From Roseivirga sp. UBA7431 (lineage in GTDB: Bacteria; Bacteroidota; Bacteroidia; Cytophagales; Cyclobacteriaceae), in NCBI GenBank assembly GCA_002477595.1, contig DLQN01000032.1, positions 1 to 22,837 on the forward strand: a stretch of 22,837 nucleotides of DNA. The letters are read 5' to 3'. Shown here piece by piece: positions 7,524 to 14,299 of this stretch. The notes below the pieces were generated by a model. The model did not search any database and was not told where the DNA came from. It was given only the letters and a program-made list of their open reading frames with translations. Positions within the stretch are counted from its first letter, which is position 1. Every line of letters begins with the position of its first letter. A program made the position numbers and the translations under genes.

Positions 7524-9167
7524 ATGAAATTCAAACACCCTTATAAATTTGGTAAAGGTTACGAGAAATCAGTAGCCTATTTTTCAATGGAATTTGCCAT
7601 TGATCAACCTTTGAAAATATATTCTGGAGGCCTCGGATTTTTGGCAGGTTCTCACATGAGAAGTGCTTACGATTTAAAGCAAAACATGGTTGGTATCGGT
7701 ATCCTTTGGAAATATGGGTACTATGACCAGGGTCGGAAACATAACAACGAATTGGATGCGCTTTGGCAAGAGCGTCACTATAACTTTTTAGAAGACACTG
7801 GACTCGAATTAGAAGTAAATGTTAATCACCATCCAGTGAAGGTGAAGGTATTCTACTTAGCGCCAGATGTATTTGGTTCTGCTCCAATGTTCTTGCTTTC
7901 TACAGATCATCCAGAGAATGATCATCTAGCTCAGACGATTACACATAAGTTGTATGACAATAACATCTCTACAAGAATCGCTCAGTACATCTTACTTGGC
8001 ATAGGTGGTGCAAAATTACTAGAAGCCATCAATCATAATGTAGAACAATATCACTTCAACGAAGCGCATGCTTTGCCAGCAGCTTTCCGTTTGATGGAAA
8101 AATTGGGTGATATTGAAAAGGTTAAAGAACAGCTCGTATTTACTACGCATACCCCTGTTAAGGCTGGGAATGAGGTCAATGATCCTTACATGCTGCATAA
8201 CATGGGTTTCTTCAATGGTTTTTCAATCCAAGAAGTAGAAGAGATGGTAGGTTTCGAAAACGGAATGTTTAACCATACCCTTGCAGCGCTACGCATGTCG
8301 AAGGTCTCTAATGCAGTTTCTAAGAAGCATTGTGAGGTTTCAAAGGAAATGTGGGGCGGATTTGATGGTATTTGCGATATCATTCCAATCACCAACGCAC
8401 AGAACAAAGCTTATTGGACTGATTCAGAATTGGAAAAGTCACATGCTAAAAAAGACGATAAGAAGTTCCTGAAACGAAAGGTCGAATTGAAGAAGGAGCT
8501 TTTCAAATTGGTGGCAGACCAAACAGGAAAGATTCTCGATCCGAACGTTTTGACGATTGTTTGGGCAAGACGATTTGCTGGATATAAAAGAGCCGATTTG
8601 ATCGCTCGTGATGTCGAGCGTTTTGAAAAGCTATTGAATAATAAAGACTATCCAGTTCAGATCATCTGGGCAGGTAAGCCTTATCCATTAGATCATGGTG
8701 CAGTGAGTACTTTTAACTGGTTAGTACACTTTACAAGGAAGTATCATAACGCTACTATTTTAACGGGTTATGAATTAAGCCTTTCTGCTTTGATGAAGAA
8801 GGGGTCTGATGTATGGTTGAACAACCCTAGGATTCCTCTGGAAGCATCGGGTACTTCAGGGATGACAGCGGCTATGAATGGTTCTTTGAACTTTTCTACC
8901 AATGATGGTTGGATTCTAGAGTTCGGTGAGCACGGTAAAAATGGTTTCGTAATTCCAGAAGTAGATACTACACTTCCAGAAGGTGAGCAAGATCAGCATG
9001 ATTCAGATCATATGATGCGCATATTGGAAGATGAGATCGTTCCAATGTATTATAAAGATCAAAAGGCCTGGGCTGCAATGAACTATCAGAGCATGGATGA
9101 TGTCGATAAATATTTTAGAGCATCACGTATGGCGGATGAGTATTATAAAAAGCTATACAATCACTAA
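7524..9167 (+). CDS. GT35 alpha-glucan phosphorylase family protein lacking PLP lysine
   Basis: 547 residues, cytosolic, length typical of the short alpha-glucan phosphorylase group (TIGR02094-like) rather than the 800-residue glycogen phosphorylases. Recognisable blocks: VAYFSMEFAID and YSGGLGFLAGSH (10-45), HFNEAHALPAAFRL, VFTTHTPVKAGNEV, then WARRFAGYKRADL with R350 and K355 in the positions of the phosphate-contacting Arg569/Lys574 of muscle phosphorylase, and EASGTSGMTAAMNGSLNFS (440-458). In active phosphorylases the residue after this GM/NM is the lysine carrying pyridoxal phosphate; here it is T448 (codon ACA). The family releases glucose-1-phosphate from glycogen or maltodextrin; this copy may be inactive, use another mechanism or have another role. 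No other glycogen gene is adjacent. An intrinsic terminator follows. Confidence 0.85.
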   Translation: MKFKHPYKFGKGYEKSVAYFSMEFAIDQPLKIYSGGLGFLAGSHMRSAYDLKQNMVGIGILWKYGYYDQGRKHNNELDALWQERHYNFLEDTGLELEVNVNHHPVKVKVFYLAPDVFGSAPMFLLSTDHPENDHLAQTITHKLYDNNISTRIAQYILLGIGGAKLLEAINHNVEQYHFNEAHALPAAFRLMEKLGDIEKVKEQLVFTTHTPVKAGNEVNDPYMLHNMGFFNGFSIQEVEEMVGFENGMFNHTLAALRMSKVSNAVSKKHCEVSKEMWGGFDGICDIIPITNAQNKAYWTDSELEKSHAKKDDKKFLKRKVELKKELFKLVADQTGKILDPNVLTIVWARRFAGYKRADLIARDVERFEKLLNNKDYPVQIIWAGKPYPLDHGAVSTFNWLVHFTRKYHNATILTGYELSLSALMKKGSDVWLNNPRIPLEASGTSGMTAAMNGSLNFSTNDGWILEFGEHGKNGFVIPEVDTTLPEGEQDQHDSDHMMRILEDEIVPMYYKDQKAWAAMNYQSMDDVDKYFRASRMADEYYKKLYNH

Positions 9168-9195
9168 TCAGGACTGAAAAATTTCATATTATTGC

Positions 9196-9225
9196 ATCGG
9201 CAGACTTAGGTCTGCCGATTTTTTT
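9196..9225 (+). terminator. Intrinsic terminator of the phosphorylase homologue
   Basis: Perfect 10-base stem (ATCGGCAGAC / GTCTGCCGAT) with loop TTAG followed by seven T, 28 bases after the stop codon. Confidence 0.9.
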
Positions 9226-9273
9226 GGGTATTAGCCTGCCTATCGGCAGACAGGCTCATTTGGTTTAGAGCGC
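9226..9273 (+). pseudogene. Broken 5' half of a tRNA-Val copy with a 20-base insertion
   Basis: GGGTATTAG (9226-9234) plus CTCATTTGGTTTAGAGCGC (9255-9273) match the first part of the intact tRNA-Val (9315-9342) at 27 of 28 bases. They are separated by a 20-base insertion (9235-9254) whose ends are CCTG and CAGG. After 9273 similarity stops and a 16-base palindrome begins where the anticodon arm should be. It cannot fold as a tRNA. Confidence 0.75.
9234..9255. repeat. Short imperfect palindrome inserted in tRNA remnant
   Basis: GCCTG...CAGGC arms close a small stem with an inner CC/GG and a CAGA bulge. It shares the 10-mer ATCGGCAGAC with the upstream terminator (9196-9205). Likely a short dispersed palindromic (REP-like) element; copy number cannot be judged here. 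Confidence 0.45.
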
Positions 9274-9288
9274 CCCGACATGTCGGGG
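9273..9288. repeat. Perfect 16-base palindrome
   Basis: CCCCGACATGTCGGGG is fully self-complementary and lies exactly where the tRNA-Val remnant loses homology. It is not followed by a T run. Likely a dispersed palindrome rather than a terminator. Confidence 0.6.
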
Positions 9289-9313
9289 ATCATCCAAAAG
9301 AATTTTAAATAAT

Positions 9314-9388
9314 GGGGTATTAGCTCAGTTGGTTTAGAGCGCTGCCTTGACAGGGCAGAGGTCACTGGTTCGAATCCAGTATGTCCCA
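9314..9388 (+). tRNA. tRNA-Val (GAC anticodon)
   Basis: 75 bases folding as a complete cloverleaf. The acceptor GGGGTAT pairs with ATGTCCC (two G-T pairs), the D stem is GCTC/GAGC, the anticodon stem CTGCC/GGCAG holds loop TTGACAG (anticodon GAC, valine), the variable loop is AGGTC, and the T stem ACTGG/CCAGT holds loop TTCGAAT. The discriminator is A at 9388, and CCA is not encoded. No second tRNA is intact nearby. A hairpin terminator begins eight bases downstream. Confidence 0.95.
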
Positions 9389-9395
9389 CTTTCCC

Positions 9396-9420
9396 AAAGC
9401 CACCTGAAAGGTGGCTTTTT
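9396..9420 (+). terminator. Intrinsic terminator of the tRNA-Val gene
   Basis: Nine-base stem AAAGCCACC / GGTGGCTTT with loop TGAAA, continuing into a run of five T. Confidence 0.85.
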
Positions 9421-9433
9421 GCATTAAGCTTGG

Positions 9434-9529
9434 ACTGGATGAGAACCAGTGGTTCGAAAGCGACTTTAGGAGCTTCACGAGGGGTTGTGCGGCATGGATT
9501 GCGCGTATGAGTAATCCAGTATGTCCCAC
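9434..9529 (+). pseudogene. Scrambled 3' fragments of tRNA-Val with a 56-base insertion
   Basis: Three tRNA-derived pieces follow the real gene. First, 9434-9450 is ACTGG-N7-CCAGT, the same T stem but with loop ATGAGAA. Second, 9450-9458 is TGGTTCGAA, identical to the T arm of the gene. Third, 9513-9529 is a 17-base exact copy of the tRNA 3' end plus the next base (AATCCAGTATGTCCCAC, as at 9373-9389). Joining pieces two and three restores the T arm and acceptor if 9459-9514 is removed, so that stretch looks like an insertion. A separate terminator follows, as if this had been a whole tRNA unit. Confidence 0.65.
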
Positions 9530-9537
9530 GGATAAAG

Positions 9538-9560
9538 ATGCGCCTTGAGCGCATTTTTTT
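9538..9560 (+). terminator. Second intrinsic terminator after the tRNA fragments
   Basis: ATGCGC / GCGCAT stem with loop CTTGA running into seven T. It sits behind the duplicated tRNA 3' end just as 9396-9420 sits behind the intact gene. The rest of 9168-9587 holds no protein gene. Confidence 0.8.
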
Positions 9561-9587
9561 GGTTACGCTAATTTGTTAGATGTGCTG

Positions 9588-9827
9588 CTAAGTCTGTTGG
9601 AATGGGCTACCTGACTTTGGTTTCTGTTTTATCAGCCTAAAGCCAAAGTACAAGCCTCCGAGTACTAAATAAAACGCTCCGAACCATGCAAAAGTAAAAT
9701 CTGGCTGATCGCTCACTAAGAAATCGTAGGCTAGCGTCATAAAATATGGTACGCTGGTAAGAATGAAAAGCGGAACTGCCAGTTTATGTGCTGGCTGCGC
9801 TTCGACTTGTAGGTATTTTTCTTCCAC
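9588..9827 (-). CDS. Small two-span membrane protein, unrecognised
   Basis: 79 residues from a GTG at 9827 (no ATG is near; the next Met is residue 30, inside the first helix). A short polar N-terminus (MEEKYLQVEAQPAHK) is followed by two hydrophobic helices (about residues 16-38 and 46-66) and a basic tail with KQKPKSG, as expected for an inner-membrane protein with a cytosolic C-terminus. I do not recognise a family. It sits alone between the tRNA region and the M1 peptidase gene. Length, clean helices and the positive-inside tail favour a real gene; the start and the absence of a known family keep confidence moderate. Confidence 0.6.
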   Translation of the reverse strand: MEEKYLQVEAQPAHKLAVPLFILTSVPYFMTLAYDFLVSDQPDFTFAWFGAFYLVLGGLYFGFRLIKQKPKSGSPFQQT

Positions 9828-9896
9828 TTAAATGAGTTGAACTGGATACCTTAACGCTACGACCTGTTCCTTGTTTTAGCATTTCGTATGAGCGGT

Positions 9897-9932
9897 AAAA
9901 AAGAAAAGCCCCACCAAAACATTGGTAGGGCT
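9897..9932 (-). terminator. Intrinsic terminator of the M1 peptidase gene
   Basis: On the minus strand AGCCC-TACCAA... folds back as 9932-9922 with 9917-9907 (5+5 base pairs, one A·C mismatch, loop of four), followed by TTTTCTTTTTT. It lies 23 bases after the M1 gene stop. Confidence 0.8.
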
Positions 9933-9954
9933 CAAAACTTCAATCTTACGAAGA

Positions 9955-12177
9955 CTAATTGCCGTCTTTCTTGAACTTGTCAAAACGCGAGTCGCGCTTG
10001 TTCTTATTTGGGAAAACGTTATTCTCCATATCTACATCTGCCAATTCCTTGAAAGGGTCAAATAAAACACTATCGACTTCTTTGTCTTTTACAAACAGTT
10101 TGGTGACTTCACTTTCATTTCTTCTCCAAATTTCTGCAGGAATTCTTTCTATCTCCTTGCTTCCGTCTTTGTAAGTCCATTCAATGACCAACGGAGTGAT
10201 CAGGCCTCCGTTATTCTTAAAAGTGATTTGATAGACATTCTTACCTGCGAATCGATCTCTAATGGCGTCATTTTCAACCTCACTTCGATATTCACCACCA
10301 ACATTGCTGTCTGTTAATTTGAATTCTTGAGGTTGGCCGTAGAATGGGCTTCCGTCATTTTCCCCAGCCTTTTCCCCAAGGTTTCCGCTTTGAGCATTCA
10401 CTCTTGCCTCAAGGTTCTTCTGCTCTCCAGCTACTTTGAACCATTTGACTTCAGCCACTTCGATATCGACATTGTCAGTCGAGTAGAACCAGCCTTTCCA
10501 GAACCAATCAAGGTCAACCGCTGAAGCATCCTCCATAGAGCGAAAGAAATCTGCTGGTTTGGGGTGCTTGAAAGCCCATCTTCTGGAGTACTCCTTAAAA
10601 GCTTGGTCGAATAATTCAGGACCCATTACTTGCTCTCGTAGAACGACTAGTGCTGCAGATGGCTTTGAATAGGCTTCTGGCCCTAACTGCAGCGATTGTT
10701 CTGGATTCGTCATAATTGGGCGCATAAAGTCTTTACTTCCTTTCATATAAGGAACAATGGCTTCAGGGGAGTTGGAATTATACGGTAAGTCTGGGTAGTA
10801 TTTCTTCATGGTCAAATACTCAAGAAATGAATCTAGACCTTCATCCATCCATGCCCATTGACGTTCATCGGAATTGATGATCATCGGGAAGAAGTTATGT
10901 CCAACCTCGTGCACAATAACATAAACCATACGCGTCTTGATAAAATCATCATACGTGCCATCAGGTCTTGGACGGCCAAAGTTGAAGCAGATCATTGGGT
11001 ACTCCATTCCTATGCTTGCGGCATGAACTGAAATCGCAACAGGGTAAGGATAGTCAATTGTCATTTCAGAGTAATTGACCAAAGTGTTGACTACCGCTTT
11101 GGTAGATTCTCTTTCCCAAAGAGGATTACCTTCTTTCGGATAGTATGACATGGCAAGCGGAGTGTTGTTGCCAACTTTCACAGCTTGAGCATCCCAAATG
11201 AATTTTCTGGAGGAAGCAAAGGCAAAGTCTCTTACATTTTCGGCATGATAAACCCATGTAGATTTTTCGCTAGATTTTTTCTTCTCTTTTGACTCAGCTT
11301 CTTTTTGCGTTACGATAATTACTGGCTTGTCAAATGACTTCTGAGCCTTTTCAAAGCGATTGATTTCTTGCTTTGTCAAAACGTCTTTTGGATTTTGAAG
11401 CATGCCTGTCGAGCCAACAATATGATCCGAAGGAACGGTGATCTCTACTTCGAAATCTCCGAAGGTCAAGGCAAACTCACCAGAACCCATGAACTGCTTG
11501 TTCTGCCAACCGTTGAAGTCGTCATAAACCGCCATTCTTGGGTAGAATTGAGCAATTGTATACAAATAGTTGCCGTCTTCTTTGAAGTATTCATAACCTG
11601 ATCGGCCACCGAGTACAGCTCGGTCATTCACGTTGTACCACCAGTCTATACTGAAACTATAGCTACTGCCACTTTTTAAAGGCTCGGGCAAAGTGATTTT
11701 CATCATTGTCCTGTTGATCAAATAAGTTAGGTCATTACCCTTGGTGTCTTTAACGGCCATTAACTTGAAGCCTCCATCAAACCCAGTGTTACCTAAAACG
11801 CTTTGTGCTTGCGTAGTCCCGATTTGACTTACCGTTGACGGTAAACTTGACCCGTTCGACTGGCTACCAAAGTTGTCTTGCTCTCTAACGTTCTGATCTA
11901 ATTGAATCCATAGATACCTGAGCTCAGAAGGAGAATTATTAAAGTAGGTGACAACTTCTGATCCAGTAACCCTTTGGTTTTCGTCATCAAGCTCAACCTT
12001 AATTTTATAATCAGCTTTTTGTTGCCAGTATGCTGGCCCAGGCTCTCCAGAACCTGTGCGGTATTGATTTGGAGTAGGGAGCATATTGTCCATTTGCTCG
12101 AACTTGCCATTCCACTTACTCTGACCTAAGGCCAGGAAAGAAGAGAAGATGAGGACTAGGGTAAGTATTTTTTTCAT
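9955..12177 (-). CDS. Exported M1 family zinc metallopeptidase
   Basis: 740 residues from the ATG at 12177. A longer frame begins at a TTG (12198), but MKKILTLVLIFSSFLALGQS is a standard signal peptide, so the ATG is preferred. Zinc site HEVGH at 423-427 with the third ligand E446 (HExxH-18-E, M1 clan MA). Upstream, SIGMEYPMICF takes the place of the GAMEN exopeptidase motif, as in the Bacteroidota M1 branch. It should trim N-terminal residues from peptides in the periplasm or outside the cell. No C-terminal Por/T9SS sorting domain is visible; the tail is charged (KNKRDSRFDKFKK). It is transcribed divergently from the PhoD-like gene and ends in a strong terminator. Confidence 0.92.
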   Translation of the reverse strand: MKKILTLVLIFSSFLALGQSKWNGKFEQMDNMLPTPNQYRTGSGEPGPAYWQQKADYKIKVELDDENQRVTGSEVVTYFNNSPSELRYLWIQLDQNVREQDNFGSQSNGSSLPSTVSQIGTTQAQSVLGNTGFDGGFKLMAVKDTKGNDLTYLINRTMMKITLPEPLKSGSSYSFSIDWWYNVNDRAVLGGRSGYEYFKEDGNYLYTIAQFYPRMAVYDDFNGWQNKQFMGSGEFALTFGDFEVEITVPSDHIVGSTGMLQNPKDVLTKQEINRFEKAQKSFDKPVIIVTQKEAESKEKKKSSEKSTWVYHAENVRDFAFASSRKFIWDAQAVKVGNNTPLAMSYYPKEGNPLWERESTKAVVNTLVNYSEMTIDYPYPVAISVHAASIGMEYPMICFNFGRPRPDGTYDDFIKTRMVYVIVHEVGHNFFPMIINSDERQWAWMDEGLDSFLEYLTMKKYYPDLPYNSNSPEAIVPYMKGSKDFMRPIMTNPEQSLQLGPEAYSKPSAALVVLREQVMGPELFDQAFKEYSRRWAFKHPKPADFFRSMEDASAVDLDWFWKGWFYSTDNVDIEVAEVKWFKVAGEQKNLEARVNAQSGNLGEKAGENDGSPFYGQPQEFKLTDSNVGGEYRSEVENDAIRDRFAGKNVYQITFKNNGGLITPLVIEWTYKDGSKEIERIPAEIWRRNESEVTKLFVKDKEVDSVLFDPFKELADVDMENNVFPNKNKRDSRFDKFKKDGN

Positions 12178-12274
12178 ATCAGAAGGATAGTTTTTCAATA
12201 GTTTACGTGTGTTCTAAACCGAGAACAATAATACTGAATTAATGATAAATTCATATGCCTGATGTAACTTGAAG

Positions 12275-12282
12275 CAAAGTTA
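12275..12282 (-). promoter_or_regulatory. Possible -7 element for the M1 peptidase gene
   Basis: On the minus strand TAACTTTG fits TAnnTTTG, about 98 bases before the ATG at 12177. The -33 region is only T-rich. It lies in the 109-base divergent gap shared with the PhoD-like gene. Confidence 0.3.
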
Positions 12283-12286
12283 TATC

Positions 12287-13297
12287 ATGAAAAAACTCTT
12301 CATTCCCTACTTGTTAGTTTTTCTCGGTATCAGTTCACTGAATGCTCAAGACATTGTGATAGAAAATAAATTACAGACGATTGCTATTGGCTCATGTAAT
12401 CGACAAGAAGCGCCACAAACCTATTGGTCAACAATAGCGGCAACGAGACCTGATCTATGGATTTGGCTAGGGGACAATATCTATGGTGATACTGATGATA
12501 TGACAGTGCTGAAGTCTAAATACGAAATGCAGAAGAGCAATTCGTACTATCAAAAGCTCTTAAATAGTACCCCGGTCATCGGAATTTGGGACGACCATGA
12601 CTATGGTAAAAACGATGCGGGAAAGGAATATCCTTTTAAAGTGGCTAGCCGCGATTTGATGTTTGACTTTTTAGACGTGCCAAAGAAGAGCCCCGCTTGG
12701 AAAAGGACTGGTGGATATCAATCTTATGTTTATGGAACTGGCAAACAGAAAGTTAAAATTCTTCTCCTTGATGCACGATATTTTCGGGGAGACCTCAATA
12801 GAGTTGATGGAGTTTATCAGAAGAACATGAGTGGGAGTGTTTTAGGGGATGCGCAGTGGCTATGGCTCGAAAGAGAATTGACCAATAGTGATGCCGCTAT
12901 CCATATTTTAGCTTCTGGAATTCAATTTATAGCAGATGAACACCGCTTTGAAAAGTGGGATAACTATCCAAAAGAGCGGCAGAGAATGATAGATTTAATC
13001 GCTAAGACAAAACCCCAAAATGCCTTTTTCTTAAGTGGTGATAGACATATTTCTGAGATTGCGAGCATCGAAATACCAGGTTATGGACAATTTTATGATT
13101 TTACTTCAAGTGGTTTAACACATAGTTATGCATCAAGCACTGAGACGAATTCCCATAGAATGGGTAAATTGGTTACCACAAAGAGTTTTGGCTTGATAAA
13201 AATTGATTGGACTAACGAAAAGCCAAGAGTAAGCTTAGAGATGAGAGGAACCAATGGGAAATTGTTAGATGCACCCGAAATGATATTTGATAAATAG
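12287..13297 (+). CDS. PhoD-like alkaline phosphatase (metallophosphatase), exported
   Basis: 336 residues from the ATG at 12287; a TTG six codons upstream is in frame, but MKKLFIPYLLVFLGISSLNAQ is a clean signal peptide. PhoD-type metal and active-site blocks: GSCNRQ with C37, WLGDNIYGD with D63, GIWDDHDYGKND with D102/D103/H104, LLDARYFR, and C-terminal FLSGDRHISEI. The family hydrolyses phosphate mono- and diesters with Fe/Ca or related metals. At 336 residues it is the short form without the N-terminal domain of Bacillus PhoD. A GDPD gene follows 49 bases downstream on the same strand, so the two may act in turn on extracellular organic phosphate esters. Confidence 0.9.
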   Translation: MKKLFIPYLLVFLGISSLNAQDIVIENKLQTIAIGSCNRQEAPQTYWSTIAATRPDLWIWLGDNIYGDTDDMTVLKSKYEMQKSNSYYQKLLNSTPVIGIWDDHDYGKNDAGKEYPFKVASRDLMFDFLDVPKKSPAWKRTGGYQSYVYGTGKQKVKILLLDARYFRGDLNRVDGVYQKNMSGSVLGDAQWLWLERELTNSDAAIHILASGIQFIADEHRFEKWDNYPKERQRMIDLIAKTKPQNAFFLSGDRHISEIASIEIPGYGQFYDFTSSGLTHSYASSTETNSHRMGKLVTTKSFGLIKIDWTNEKPRVSLEMRGTNGKLLDAPEMIFDK

Positions 13298-13346
13298 CTT
13301 TTTCAACTAAACTGTCCTGAGTATTTATAACCAGATGACCATCTAA

Positions 13347-14219
13347 ATGAGACTAATAACCGTATTAACTTTTCTTTCTTTATCTCAATTTGCGTATGCG
13401 CAGTCCTTAGATATTCAAGGGCACAGGGGAGCAAGGGGGCTTTTACCAGAGAATACCATTCCAGCATTTATCAGAGCAATTGATGAAGGTGTACAAACAC
13501 TAGAGCTTGATGTTGTAATCACAAAGGACAAAAAGGTATTGGTTTCTCATGAGCCATACATGTCGTCCTCAATTTGTTCAAAGCCCGATGGCAGTGGTAT
13601 ATCGAGTGAAGAATCTAATGCACTCAACATATATCAAATGACGTATGAGCAAATCAAGTCCTATGATTGTGGGTCAAAAGGGAACCCGAGATTTCCGAAA
13701 CAGGAAAAGATGGCTGTTTCTAAGCCTTTATTGATTGATTTGATTTCTCAAGTTGAGGCTTACTTAAAGAAAAACGGACTGTCGAAAGTTGCTTATAACA
13801 TTGAATTGAAGAGTTCTCCAAAAGGTGATAATGTCTATCATCCTGGTGTAGAAGAGTTTTCAACAATCGTTTATGATTTGTTAGCGGCTAGTTTACCGAT
13901 GGATAGGTTTAACATACAGAGCTTTGATTTCCGTATTTTAAAATACTGGCACACCACTTACCCTAAAGTTCGATTGGCAGCCTTGATTGAAAATGGTAAA
14001 GGTGTTGAAGCTAATTTGAGAGACTTGGGTTTTACGCCTAACATTTACAGCCCATATCATATACTGCTAAATAAAGAAATGATATCTTTTTGCCAGCAAA
14101 AGAATATGAAAGTCATTCCTTGGACAGTAAATGAGCGTAGTGCCATGGAAAGGCTAGTGGAAATGGGTGTTGATGGTATCATCACAGACTTCCCCGATCG
14201 CGCTAAAGATTTACGTTAG
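13347..14219 (+). CDS. Exported glycerophosphodiester phosphodiesterase
   Basis: 290 residues. Signal peptide MRLITVLTFLSLSQFAYAQS, then the GDPD TIM-barrel start QGHRGARGLLPENT. The catalytic/metal set is complete: H26, R27, E53 and D55 (LELDVV), and H68 (SHEP). The barrel end carries KVIPWTVNE...MERLVEMGVDGIITDFPDR. It hydrolyses glycerophosphodiesters from phospholipid breakdown to glycerol-3-phosphate and an alcohol; export implies periplasmic action. It lies behind the PhoD-like phosphatase with a 49-base gap, consistent with co-transcription. Glycerophosphodiester specificity is assumed from family; related GDPDs can act on other phosphodiesters. Confidence 0.92.
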   Translation: MRLITVLTFLSLSQFAYAQSLDIQGHRGARGLLPENTIPAFIRAIDEGVQTLELDVVITKDKKVLVSHEPYMSSSICSKPDGSGISSEESNALNIYQMTYEQIKSYDCGSKGNPRFPKQEKMAVSKPLLIDLISQVEAYLKKNGLSKVAYNIELKSSPKGDNVYHPGVEEFSTIVYDLLAASLPMDRFNIQSFDFRILKYWHTTYPKVRLAALIENGKGVEANLRDLGFTPNIYSPYHILLNKEMISFCQQKNMKVIPWTVNERSAMERLVEMGVDGIITDFPDRAKDLR

Positions 14220-14252
14220 TTTGGATAAAGTGACTCATTAATGCTACTCAGA

Positions 14253-14283
14253 TTTCTTTGTTGTTGAGAAGTCTTTATTTTTG
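14253..14283 (+). promoter_or_regulatory. Promoter for the GNAT-like/kinase pair
   Basis: TATTTTTG (14276-14283) matches TAnnTTTG; TTTC at 14253-14256 is 19 bases upstream as an approximate -33. The ATG lies 16 bases after the element. Confidence 0.5.
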
Positions 14284-14299
14284 GCTTTCCATTTTATAG

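Noticed and set aside
9196..9288. Terminator plus palindromes read as a small CRISPR-like or attC array
   Set aside because: The units differ in sequence and length, no regular spacers exist and no integrase or cas gene is near.
9240..9554. A 104-residue minus-strand reading frame containing GHTGFEPVTSALSRQR
   Set aside because: It is the antisense translation of the tRNA-Val gene and its fragments; this peptide is a familiar artefact of annotating tRNA genes as proteins.
9168..9587. An integrated element with the tRNA-Val 3' end as attachment site
   Set aside because: The 17-base direct repeats are only 140 bases apart and enclose no gene; at most a scar, so it is listed as tRNA fragments instead.
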